Below are positions 1 through 5,760 of a stretch of DNA of 6,262 nucleotides, one piece after another. Source of the stretch: an uncultured Collinsella sp. (GTDB lineage Bacteria > Actinomycetota > Coriobacteriia > Coriobacteriales > Coriobacteriaceae); contig UQZC01000094.1 of NCBI GenBank assembly GCA_900545505.1, positions 1 to 6,262 of the forward strand. Direction: 5' to 3'. Position numbers and translations under genes: made by a program. A model generated the notes under the pieces. It was not told where the DNA came from and searched no databases. It worked only from the letters and a program-made list of their open reading frames with translations. Positions within the stretch are counted from its first letter, which is position 1. Each line of letters opens with the position of its first letter.

Positions 1-543
1 GCCACGGGTCTCGAGCCCAACGCGGCAGTCGGCCTCGCTATTCCGTTCGCTCTGCTTGGCCAGCTTGGCGTTACCCTGGTCTTCACGCTTATGTCCCCGC
101 TTATGTCCACGGCCGATAACATGGCTCACAACGCGGACACCAAGGGCATCGAGCGCCTGAACTACTTCGCCATGGCTCTGCTCGGCCTGATCTTCGCTGT
201 CGTCGTCACCCTGTTCTTCATCGCTGGCGCTACCATTGGTCAGACCATCGCTTCCGCCATCCCGACTTGGCTGCAGACCGGTCTGTCCGCTGCAGGCGGC
301 ATGATGCGCTTCGTCGGCTTCGCCGTCCTGCTCAAGGTTATGATGAACCGCGATATGTGGGGCTTCTTCCTCATGGGCTTTGGCCTCGCGCTCATCACCG
401 TTGCCAACGATTCGCTGGCAACCCCTGCTCTGCTCATCCTCGCTCTCATCGGCTTCGGCATCGCTTTCTGGGACTTCCAGCAGCAGACCGAGCTGAAGGG
501 TGCAGCTGTTTCTGACGGAGGTGACTTCGAAGATGGCATCTAA
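1..543 (+). CDS. PTS system mannose/fructose/sorbose family, IIC subunit (5' end missing)
   Basis: Membrane channel subunit of a mannose-family sugar phosphotransferase system; with IID it moves the sugar across the membrane while IIB phosphorylates it. The frame is open from base 1, so the gene begins outside the window. The 180 visible residues are the C-terminal two thirds of a family usually about 260-270 residues long. The first visible residues (ATGLEPNAAVGLAIPFALLG) match the conserved glycine/alanine-rich IIC segment. Several strongly hydrophobic stretches follow, and GGMMRFVGFAVLLKVMMNRD with MWGFFLMGFGLA is a typical IIC signature. The tail (DGGDFEDGI) is hydrophilic and probably cytoplasmic. 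The methionine at base 91 is internal, not a start. The gene overlaps the IID gene by 11 bases, indicating one transcript and probable translational coupling. Substrate cannot be read from IIC itself; the neighbours suggest GalNAc or galactosamine. Confidence 0.93.
   Translation, partial: ATGLEPNAAVGLAIPFALLGQLGVTLVFTLMSPLMSTADNMAHNADTKGIERLNYFAMALLGLIFAVVVTLFFIAGATIGQTIASAIPTWLQTGLSAAGGMMRFVGFAVLLKVMMNRDMWGFFLMGFGLALITVANDSLATPALLILALIGFGIAFWDFQQQTELKGAAVSDGGDFEDGI
517..524 (+). promoter_or_regulatory. Ribosome binding site of the IID gene, inside the IIC gene
   Basis: GGAGGTGA is a near-perfect Shine-Dalgarno sequence, 8 bases before the ATG at 533. It decides the IID start: the frame is open upstream to about base 500, but no ribosome site supports an earlier start. 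Its position within the last codons of IIC suggests that IIC translation exposes it. Confidence 0.85.
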
Positions 544-1615
544 TGAGTATGTGATCCCGGAGCACTACGAGGATCTCACTCCTGCTCCGCAGCTCGACCA
601 GAAGACCCTCAACAAGATGGCTTGGCGCTCCTGCTTCCTGCAGGCCTCGTTCAACTACGAGCGTATGCAGGCCGCTGGCTGGCTCTACTCCATCATCCCC
701 GGTCTGGAGAAGATCCACACCAACAAGAACGACCTCGCGGCTTCTATGAGCCACAACCTGGAGTTCTTCAACACCCACCCGTTCCTCGTCACCTTTGTTA
801 TGGGCATCGTGCTTTCGCTCGAGCAGAACAAGGTTGACATCCCCACGATCCGCGCCGTCCGCGTCGCCGCAATGGGCCCGCTCGGTGGTATCGGTGACGC
901 CCTGTTCTGGCTGACGCTCGTGCCTATCACGGCCGGCATCACCTCCAACATGGCCATCAACGGCAACGCCGCTGCGCCGATCATCTTCCTGGTGATCTTC
1001 AACGCCGTTCAGTTCGCTCTGCGCTTCTGGCTCATGAACTGGTCCTACAAGCTTGGCACCAGCGCTATTGACGCTCTGACCGCCAACATGCAGGCCTTCA
1101 CGCGTGCCGCTTCCATCATGGGCGTCTTCGTCGTCGGTTGCCTGGTCGTCACCATGGGTGGCACCCAGATCAACCTCCAGATCCCCAACGGCACCACCCG
1201 CGGCCTCTCCGCTACTACCGTGATTGTCTCCGAGAAGGAGGCCGAGAACTTCACCGGTATGGAGGGCATCGATACCGAGACCGCTGAGGCCGGTACCATC
1301 GCCATGACCGATAAGGACGGCAACGCCCTTACCGCTTCCGATGCCGACGGCAACGCTGTCGAGTGCGGTGTCACCGATCTGGGCAACGGCATGGAGTCCG
1401 TGACCTACGGCACCGTTACCGAGGATCCGGTCAACTTCTCTGTTGCCGACACCCTCAACACCATCGTCCCGAAGCTCGTCCCGCTTATGCTTACGCTGCT
1501 GCTTTACTACATGTTCGCTAAGCACAGCTGGACCCCGACCAAGGGCATTCTCCTGCTCTTCGTCCTTGGCATCCTGGGCGCTGGCCCGCTTGGTCTCTGG
1601 CCGAGCATCTGGTAA
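533..1615 (+). CDS. PTS system mannose/fructose/sorbose family, IID subunit with an enlarged hydrophilic loop
   Basis: Second membrane subunit of the mannose-family PTS, partner of the overlapping IIC. Translation from ATG 533 gives 360 residues, versus roughly 270-300 for usual IID proteins. Family hallmarks are clear: a soluble N-terminal region with WRSCFLQASFNYERMQ (31-46), the SMSHNLEFFNTHPF segment (71-84), GPLGGIGDALFW (115-126), hydrophobic segments around 149-169 and 195-209, then near the end 309-328 and 338-350. The extra length lies between the last two regions, about residues 211-308, where E. coli ManZ has a much shorter link. This stretch is acidic and glycine/asparagine/threonine rich and contains a DxDGN repeat (260-277). 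I infer that it is an exposed loop, probably extracytoplasmic. Being last in the transcript, the gene is followed by a terminator at 1682-1720. Confidence 0.93.
   Translation: MASNEYVIPEHYEDLTPAPQLDQKTLNKMAWRSCFLQASFNYERMQAAGWLYSIIPGLEKIHTNKNDLAASMSHNLEFFNTHPFLVTFVMGIVLSLEQNKVDIPTIRAVRVAAMGPLGGIGDALFWLTLVPITAGITSNMAINGNAAAPIIFLVIFNAVQFALRFWLMNWSYKLGTSAIDALTANMQAFTRAASIMGVFVVGCLVVTMGGTQINLQIPNGTTRGLSATTVIVSEKEAENFTGMEGIDTETAEAGTIAMTDKDGNALTASDADGNAVECGVTDLGNGMESVTYGTVTEDPVNFSVADTLNTIVPKLVPLMLTLLLYYMFAKHSWTPTKGILLLFVLGILGAGPLGLWPSIW
1310..1369 (+). repeat. Short in-gene repeat encoding two DxDGNA units in the IID loop
   Basis: Two adjacent 10-codon units encode DKDGNALTAS (residues 260-269) and DADGNAVECG (270-279), sharing an identical 11-base core GACGGCAACGC spaced 30 bases apart. 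A degenerate third unit (DLGNG, 282-286) keeps the 10-residue spacing. The aspartate/glycine/asparagine pattern resembles calcium-binding or beta-turn motifs of exposed proteins, but the function is unknown. Confidence 0.6.
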
Positions 1616-1628
1616 GGCTCTAGCTTGA

Positions 1629-1657
1629 GGGGTGTGTCCCTACGCGGCTCACACCCC
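1629..1657 (+). repeat. Inverted repeat (hairpin) after the IID gene
   Basis: GGGGTGTG (1629-1636) and CACACCCC (1650-1657) are perfect 8-base arms around a 13-base loop, 13 bases after the IID stop. No T-run follows, so it is not a classical terminator. It could be an mRNA 3'-end stabilising hairpin ahead of the true terminator. Confidence 0.5.
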
Positions 1658-1681
1658 GACCCCTTAAGCCATGTGCATGTT

Positions 1682-1720
1682 AAAAGCCGCGCGCTCTTTC
1701 GAGCACGCGGCTTTTGTTTT
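1682..1720 (+). terminator. Intrinsic terminator of the PTS transcript
   Basis: AAAAGCCGCG (1682-1691) pairs with CGCGGCTTTT (1706-1715); after one C/A mismatch, GCTC pairs with GAGC around a TTTC loop. The strand then reads TTTTGTTTT. The long GC-rich stem with a U-rich tail is a strong Rho-independent terminator. The A-run on the left makes it potentially bidirectional. It separates the PTS genes from the regulator gene. Confidence 0.9.
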
Positions 1721-1721
1721 C

Positions 1722-1751
1722 TTGATGATTCGGGTGTTGCAGACTGATAAT
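1722..1751 (+). promoter_or_regulatory. Candidate promoter of the GntR-type regulator
   Basis: TTGATG (1722-1727) and GATAAT (1746-1751) are 18 bases apart and resemble sigma-70 -35 and -10 boxes (4/6 and 5/6 matches). They lie just after the terminator and about 50 bases before the regulator's ATG. Placement fits, but the match alone is moderate evidence. Confidence 0.4.
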
Positions 1752-1762
1752 GCTTAACACCC
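1732..1762. repeat. Inverted repeat bracketing the regulator's putative -10 box
   Basis: GGGTGTT (1732-1738) and AACACCC (1756-1762) are perfect 7-base arms with a 17-base spacer that contains the candidate -10 box at 1746-1751. It could be an operator or a 5' hairpin. It does not resemble the TGGT-N4-ACCA site before agaS. Confidence 0.4.
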
Positions 1763-1800
1763 TAGGTAGTTAGCCGAATTCGAGCAAAAGGGAGGATAGG

Positions 1801-2532
1801 ATGGCGATCGGAGCGCATAAGCAACCGCTGTACGATCAGCTGGTCGATATTCTGACCGAAAAGATCGACCATGAATATCGCGCCGGTGACATGATTCCTT
1901 CCGAGCGCGAACTTTCGGAGCGCTATGGTCTCTCGCGCACTACGGTACGCCTGGCTCTGCAGGAACTGGAGCGTTTAGGACTGGTGGTTCGGCAGCACGG
2001 TCGCGGTACCTTTGTGACCGACCGTTCGGCAAAAGCAACCAATCTTATGCAGTCCTACAGCTTTACCGAGCAGATGCGCGCGATGGGTCGCGACCCCGAG
2101 ACCACGATTCTCGAGTTTTGCGAGATGGAGGCCGATAAGAATCTGGCCGAGCATATGGGATTGCGTATCGGTGATCGCATTTTTAAGCTTAAGCGCCTTC
2201 GTTCTGCCGATAACATGCCCATGATGGTCGAACGCAGCTATCTACCGGTTCGTCAATTTCTGTCCCTAAAGCGACCACTGCTGGAGCGTAAGCCGCTTTA
2301 CGATGTGATTGAGCAAGACTTTCAGCAAAAGATTCGCGTGGCCGAAGAGGAGTTCTATGCGAGCATAGCCCGTCCCACCGACGCCCACCTTTTGGGAATT
2401 GTCGAGGGCTCGCCTGTGCTCGATTTGGTCAGGACTACGTATAACGAGTCAAACGAGGTTGTGGAGTATACACTCTCGGTTGCTCGTGCCGATCAGTTTA
2501 AATACAAGGTTTACCACCAGCGTAGCAACTAG
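1801..2532 (+). CDS. GntR-family (HutC/NagR-type) transcriptional regulator with UTRA sensor domain
   Basis: DNA-binding regulator, 243 residues, the usual length for the HutC subfamily. Residues 10-72 form the winged helix-turn-helix, with the classical PSERELSERYGLSRTTVR (33-50), LQELERLGLV (53-62) and wing RGTFV (68-72). Residues about 84-236 form a UTRA ligand domain, with IFKLKRLR (127-134), the MVERSYLP stretch (142-149) and a closing VVEYTLSVARADQFKYKV (220-237). Relatives such as NagR/YvoA and DasR bind amino-sugar phosphates, so a phosphorylated GalNAc or GlcNAc derivative is the likely effector (inference). The start is supported by GGGAGG (1790-1795) five bases before ATG. Codon use is less biased than in the flanking metabolic genes, as expected for a weakly expressed regulator. 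It lies between the PTS and agaS on the same strand, and the dyad at 2571-2586 is its best candidate target. Confidence 0.93.
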   Translation: MAIGAHKQPLYDQLVDILTEKIDHEYRAGDMIPSERELSERYGLSRTTVRLALQELERLGLVVRQHGRGTFVTDRSAKATNLMQSYSFTEQMRAMGRDPETTILEFCEMEADKNLAEHMGLRIGDRIFKLKRLRSADNMPMMVERSYLPVRQFLSLKRPLLERKPLYDVIEQDFQQKIRVAEEEFYASIARPTDAHLLGIVEGSPVLDLVRTTYNESNEVVEYTLSVARADQFKYKVYHQRSN

Positions 2533-2570
2533 TGTCCGCATCGTTTCCATATGATGATTCTTTGCATTTA

Positions 2571-2586
2571 ACTGGTTACTACCAGA
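2571..2586. promoter_or_regulatory. Candidate operator for the GntR/UTRA regulator
   Basis: CTGGT (2572-2576) and ACCAG (2581-2585) form a perfect dyad around TACT. The TGGT-N4-ACCA geometry is the same as the known NagR/DasR sites (dre type, TGGTCTAGACCA). It sits between the regulator and agaS, directly over where the -35 box should lie. A second dyad, TGGTTA (2573-2578) with TAACCA (2587-2592), overlaps it. Confidence 0.65.
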
Positions 2587-2607
2587 TAACCAACCGAAGT
2601 GTATAAT
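2579..2607 (+). promoter_or_regulatory. agaS promoter
   Basis: TATAAT (2602-2607) is a perfect -10 box about 40 bases before the agaS start. At 17 bases spacing the -35 position reads CTACCA (2579-2584), a poor match that falls inside the operator dyad. This fits a regulated promoter, with the bound regulator blocking RNA polymerase. Confidence 0.65.
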
Positions 2608-2646
2608 TGCACGTCAGAGGATTACTTCTAGAGAGAGGTATTAGAA

Positions 2647-3813
2647 ATGTTCGAGAAGAGTGTCGAGGAGCTCACCGAGCTCGGCGCCCAGATCACCACG
2701 GCCGAGATTGCTCAGCAGCCCGAGCTTTGGCGTGATACGCTCAACATCTATCGCGAGAACAAGGAGGCCATCGAGGCCTTCCTGGCCGAGGCTCGCGCTA
2801 TGGGCGAGGGTCGTCTGTCCGTTGTCTTCACCGGTGCCGGTACGTCCGACTACGTTGGCGATACCTGCGCCCCGTACCTGCGTCACGCTGGCAACACTGA
2901 TCTCTACGACTTTAAGCCCATCGCCACGACCGACATCGTGAGCGCTCCGCGCGACTTCCTGCGCGCCGAGGATCCCACGCTCGTGGTTTCCTTTGCCCGC
3001 TCTGGCAACAGCCCCGAGAGCCTTGCCGCCGTTGCCGTTGCCAAGGAGCTCGTCCACAACGTCAAGTTCCTCAACATCACCTGCGCTCCCGAGGGCAAGC
3101 TCGCCGTCGAGTCTGCCGATGATCCCAATGCGCTGACGCTGCTCATTCCGCGCGCCAACGACAAGGGCTTCGCCATGACCGGTTCTTATTCCTGCATGAC
3201 CCTGCTCTCCACCCTTATTTTCGACACTGCCTCTGACGAGCAGAAGGCCGAGTGGGTCGAGACCATCGCCAAGATGGGCGAGGAGGTTATCGCTCGCGAG
3301 TCCGAGGTCGCCGATTACCTCGCCGGCGACTTCAACCGCGTGACCTACCTGGGCTCCGGCTCCTTTGGCGGCCTTGCTCAGGAGAGCCAGCTTAAGATTC
3401 TCGAGCTTGCTCACGGCCTGGTTGCCACTTCTTACGACACTTCCATGGGCTATCGTCACGGACCCAAGTCCTTCGTCGACGATAAGACGCTCGTCTTCGT
3501 GTTCGTCAACAACGACGCCTACACCCGTCAGTACGACATCGACATCCTCAACGAGATCGGTGGCGACAAGATCGCTCAGCACACCGTCGCCGTTCAGCAG
3601 GAAGGTGCCACCGTCTATGAGGGTGAGTCCTTCACCTTTAAGGGCTACGAGGCACTTCCCGAGGGCTACCTTGCTCTGCCGTTCGTGATGTTTGCCCAGG
3701 CTATCAGCCTGCTCAACTCCGTCCGCGTGGGCAACACGCCCGATACGCCGAGCCCCACCGGCACGGTCAACCGCGTGGTTAAGGGCGTGACGATTCACCC
3801 CTTCACCGCTTAA
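2647..3813 (+). CDS. agaS: AgaS-type SIS-domain aldose-ketose isomerase / galactosamine-6-phosphate deaminase
   Basis: Cytoplasmic sugar-phosphate enzyme, 388 residues, the usual AgaS length. In characterised relatives AgaS converts galactosamine-6-phosphate to tagatose-6-phosphate plus ammonia. Two SIS domains are visible. The first has FTGAGTSDYVG (61-71) and VSFARSGNSPESL (114-126), the latter a phosphosugar-binding serine loop. The second has GSGSFGGLAQES (236-247), ELA (253-255) and the family-typical YRHGPKSF (269-276). The C-terminus GNTPDTPSPTGTVNRVVKGV (362-381) is also AgaS-like. The start is supported by AGAGAGG (2632-2638), 8 bases before ATG. Heavy codon bias suggests high expression when induced. 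It has its own promoter with an operator dyad and its own terminator. A related SIS role on another ketosamine or aldose phosphate cannot be excluded, but the adjacent deacetylase and PTS favour the GalNAc pathway. Confidence 0.9.
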   Translation: MFEKSVEELTELGAQITTAEIAQQPELWRDTLNIYRENKEAIEAFLAEARAMGEGRLSVVFTGAGTSDYVGDTCAPYLRHAGNTDLYDFKPIATTDIVSAPRDFLRAEDPTLVVSFARSGNSPESLAAVAVAKELVHNVKFLNITCAPEGKLAVESADDPNALTLLIPRANDKGFAMTGSYSCMTLLSTLIFDTASDEQKAEWVETIAKMGEEVIARESEVADYLAGDFNRVTYLGSGSFGGLAQESQLKILELAHGLVATSYDTSMGYRHGPKSFVDDKTLVFVFVNNDAYTRQYDIDILNEIGGDKIAQHTVAVQQEGATVYEGESFTFKGYEALPEGYLALPFVMFAQAISLLNSVRVGNTPDTPSPTGTVNRVVKGVTIHPFTA

Positions 3814-3830
3814 TCGCGTCCCCCTGTAAG

Positions 3831-3873
3831 GGCGCCCGTCCGCTCATAACGGCGGGCGGGCGCTTTTTGTTTT
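3831..3873 (+). terminator. Intrinsic terminator after agaS
   Basis: GCGCCCG (3832-3838) pairs with CGGGCGC (3857-3863), followed at once by TTTTTGTTTT (3864-3873). It begins 17 bases after the agaS stop. It should end most agaS transcripts, so the deacetylase gene needs readthrough or its own promoter. Confidence 0.85.
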
Positions 3874-3885
3874 ACGTGTGCTGGG

Positions 3886-3891
3886 TATAAG
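3886..3891 (+). promoter_or_regulatory. Possible -10 box of the deacetylase gene
   Basis: TATAAG (3886-3891) matches the -10 consensus at five of six bases, 39 bases before the ATG. No convincing -35 box is seen at 16-18 bases spacing, where the terminator T-run lies. Weak evidence. Confidence 0.3.
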
Positions 3892-3919
3892 CATCACCAC
3901 AGTCAACTGCTTTAGAAGC

Positions 3920-3925
3920 AAGGAG
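3920..3925 (+). promoter_or_regulatory. Ribosome binding site deciding the deacetylase start
   Basis: AAGGAG lies five bases before ATG 3931. An in-frame GTG at 3925 overlaps the site itself and so cannot be the start. Confidence 0.8.
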
Positions 3926-3930
3926 TGCAT

Positions 3931-5100
3931 ATGAGCACGTACGCAATTAAGGCTGACAAGTTCTTCTTGCCGGCAGGCCCGCAACTGGGCGGCTATCTTA
4001 TGGTCGAGGATGGCGTCTTTGGCGCCTGGCAGGCCGACGAGCCCTCTTGCGAGATTAAGGACTACACGGGATCGTGGATTGCGCCGGGTATGGTCGATAC
4101 TCACATCCATGGCTTCTACAACCACTCAACTACCGATAACGATCCCGAGGGCATCGATATCAGCTCGACCGAGCTCGCCCGTCGCGGTACCACCAGCTGG
4201 CTGCCCACGACGTTCACCGATGGCGTCGAGCAGATCAAGGACGCCTGCGCCGCTATCGCTCAGGCGGACGAGGGCCGCGGCCCCGACTTCTGCGGTGCAC
4301 GCATTCAGGGCATCTACCTGGAGGGCCCCTTCTTTACCATGAAGCACGTGGGCGCGCAGAACCCCGCTTACCTGATCGATCCCTCCGAGGAGGTCTTCGA
4401 TCAGTGGCAGGAGGCTGCGGGTGGTCGCATCGTCAAGAGCGCCATGGCGGCCGAGCGCGACGGTGCCGCTGCTTATGCGGCTGCTCTGAATGCCAAGGGT
4501 GTGGTGACCAGCATCGGTCACTCCGACGCCACCTACGATGAGTGCATCGCCGCCATCAACGCCGGTGCCAGCTGCTTTACGCATACCTATAACGGCCAGC
4601 GCGGGCTGCATCACCGTGAGCCCGGTGTCGTGGGTGCTGCCATGTCCACGCCCGAGACCTACGCCGAGATCATCTGTGACGGCAAGCACGTAAACCCTGC
4701 CGCCATCAAGGCGCTGCTGCAGGCAAAGGGCTGGCAGCACACGGTGCTCATCACCGACTGTCTGGGTTGCGGCGGCATGCCCGAGGGCAGCTACACCAGC
4801 GGTGGCATGGACGTCATCATGAAGGACAACCTGTGCTGGCTCGCCGACGGCAAGAGCATTGCCGGCTCGGTGCTCACGCTTGCCCAGGGCGTCAAGAACA
4901 TCGTCGACTGGGGCATCGCCAGCGCCGATATCGCCATTCGCATGGCAACCGAGGTGCCGGCACGCTCCGCGCACATCGAGGATAAGTGCGGCAGCATCAT
5001 GCCTGGTCGCGACGCCGACTTTGTCGTGTTCGACCATGAGCTCACCCTCGTCGAGACGTATGTTGGCGGCCAGAGCGTCGGCAACGCCTTTACTGAGTAA
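3931..5100 (+). CDS. nagA: N-acetylglucosamine/N-acetylgalactosamine-6-phosphate deacetylase (NagA/AgaA family)
   Basis: Cytoplasmic amidohydrolase, 389 residues, normal family length. It removes acetate from GlcNAc-6-phosphate or GalNAc-6-phosphate. Visible motifs: metal-binding DTHIHG (56-61; H58, H60), LEGPF with E131, GHSDA with H197, H218 in THTYNGQRG, phosphate-side HHREPG (227-232), DGKHVNP (250-256) and the catalytic aspartate in ITDC (D276). The C-terminal part AGSVLTL (311-317) and GRDADFVVFD (359-368) is also typical. All metal ligands and the catalytic acid are present, so the enzyme should be active. Unusual residues are NGQRG (221-225), where NAMSP-like sequences are common, and CLGCGGMPEG (277-286) after the catalytic Asp. 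With AgaS next door and no NagB visible, GalNAc-6-phosphate (AgaA role) is the more likely substrate, but this is inference. Confidence 0.93.
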   Translation: MSTYAIKADKFFLPAGPQLGGYLMVEDGVFGAWQADEPSCEIKDYTGSWIAPGMVDTHIHGFYNHSTTDNDPEGIDISSTELARRGTTSWLPTTFTDGVEQIKDACAAIAQADEGRGPDFCGARIQGIYLEGPFFTMKHVGAQNPAYLIDPSEEVFDQWQEAAGGRIVKSAMAAERDGAAAYAAALNAKGVVTSIGHSDATYDECIAAINAGASCFTHTYNGQRGLHHREPGVVGAAMSTPETYAEIICDGKHVNPAAIKALLQAKGWQHTVLITDCLGCGGMPEGSYTSGGMDVIMKDNLCWLADGKSIAGSVLTLAQGVKNIVDWGIASADIAIRMATEVPARSAHIEDKCGSIMPGRDADFVVFDHELTLVETYVGGQSVGNAFTE

Positions 5101-5106
5101 CGATAG

Positions 5107-5144
5107 AAAAAGACGGCGGGCCCGAATCTGCTCGGACCCGCCGT
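5107..5144 (-). terminator. Terminator between the convergent deacetylase and flavodoxin genes
   Basis: ACGGCGGG (5113-5120) pairs with CCCGCCGT (5137-5144), then after one C/A mismatch CCGA pairs with TCGG around ATCTGC. On the minus strand the stem is followed by a C and then a T-run (complement of 5107-5111), so it works best for the flavodoxin transcript. The deacetylase stop is 12 bases away and the hairpin may also slow plus-strand transcription, but no plus-strand T-run follows. Confidence 0.8.
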
Positions 5145-5175
5145 ATGGGTTAAACGCTCAAAAGCACCTTCACAG

Positions 5176-5760
5176 TTACAGCTTGTTAGCAATCTTCTTT
5201 GCCGTGCGCTTGACGCCGGCCACCAGGCCTCCTGCAGGATGCTCCTTCTCGTATGCTAGGCGCTTCTCGCGCTTGGCATACTCTTCGACGATGATGTCGC
5301 CATACTCGTCTTCGATCTTGTCGAAGAAGTCGACGGCGCCCTTAATTTCCTCAGCGGTCGGGTGTCCCTTTTGGACACCGCCGGCGAGCTTGAACGGCCC
5401 CCACGTATCAAAGCCGGGGCAGCCGTAGACACCCATAAAGATGGCCTGCTTCATGCGGCAGATGCCATCGATATCCTTGCCGTACCACTTGTTTTTGCCA
5501 CCGTAGGTCATAAGGCCAAACACCTTGTCCTGCGGCTGCAGCACGTTGGTGAGCACACGTGCCATATCTTTGTCGATCTCGGAGTAATAAATGCCCGTGG
5601 CGACACCGATTAGATGATATTCGTGCAGGTTGGGATACTCGTTTTTGCCAAGCGCCTTGACGTCGAGGGTATCGATTTCGGGGTGTGCCTCGACGATGGC
5701 GTCCACGAGCTTTTTCGTATTGCCGTGATGGCGCGAGGCATAAAGGATGATGGTTCGCAT
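5176..5760 (-). CDS. Flavodoxin-family protein
   Basis: Small FMN-binding-type protein, 194 residues, probably an electron carrier or flavin-dependent reductase in the cytoplasm. The N-terminus MRTIILYASRHHGNTKKLV starts with a beta strand and an FMN-phosphate loop SRHHGNT (9-15), a variant of the flavodoxin S/T-x-T-G-N-T pattern. Further flavodoxin-like parts are GVATGIYYSEID (52-63), FGLMTYGG (81-88) and GCPGFDTWGPFKLAGG (113-128) followed by KGHPTAEEI (131-139), a signature of an anaerobe flavodoxin subfamily as I recall it. After the domain (about residue 150) comes a charged tail ending in KRTAKKIANKL, which is strongly basic. The start at 5760 is chosen because it begins exactly at the first beta strand and has a GAAAGG site (5773-5768) seven bases upstream. 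The frame stays open for 52 more codons upstream, but that part shows no domain. No link to the sugar genes is evident. Confidence 0.85.
   Translation of the reverse strand: MRTIILYASRHHGNTKKLVDAIVEAHPEIDTLDVKALGKNEYPNLHEYHLIGVATGIYYSEIDKDMARVLTNVLQPQDKVFGLMTYGGKNKWYGKDIDGICRMKQAIFMGVYGCPGFDTWGPFKLAGGVQKGHPTAEEIKGAVDFFDKIEDEYGDIIVEEYAKREKRLAYEKEHPAGGLVAGVKRTAKKIANKL

Noticed and set aside
500..532. Longer N-terminus for the IID protein
   Set aside because: The upstream extension has no ribosome site, whereas a near-perfect GGAGGTGA sits correctly before ATG 533.
446..1525. Long minus-strand open frame (359 codons) opposite the IID gene
   Set aside because: A mirror of the strong GC-rich codon bias of IID. 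Its translation is rich in G, D, H, V and E without any recognisable domain.
2641..3798. Long minus-strand open frame (385 codons) opposite agaS
   Set aside because: Same antisense artefact: it covers nearly the whole agaS gene, has no domain, and the plus-strand protein is clearly AgaS.
4351..4359. Gln instead of His in the GAQNP motif of the deacetylase as a lost catalytic residue
   Set aside because: E. coli NagA has GAH, but B. subtilis NagA, as I recall it, has GAQ, so this is a normal Gram-positive variant.
4126..5037. Minus-strand open frame (303 codons) opposite nagA
   Set aside because: Antisense shadow of a well-supported amidohydrolase gene, with no domain of its own.
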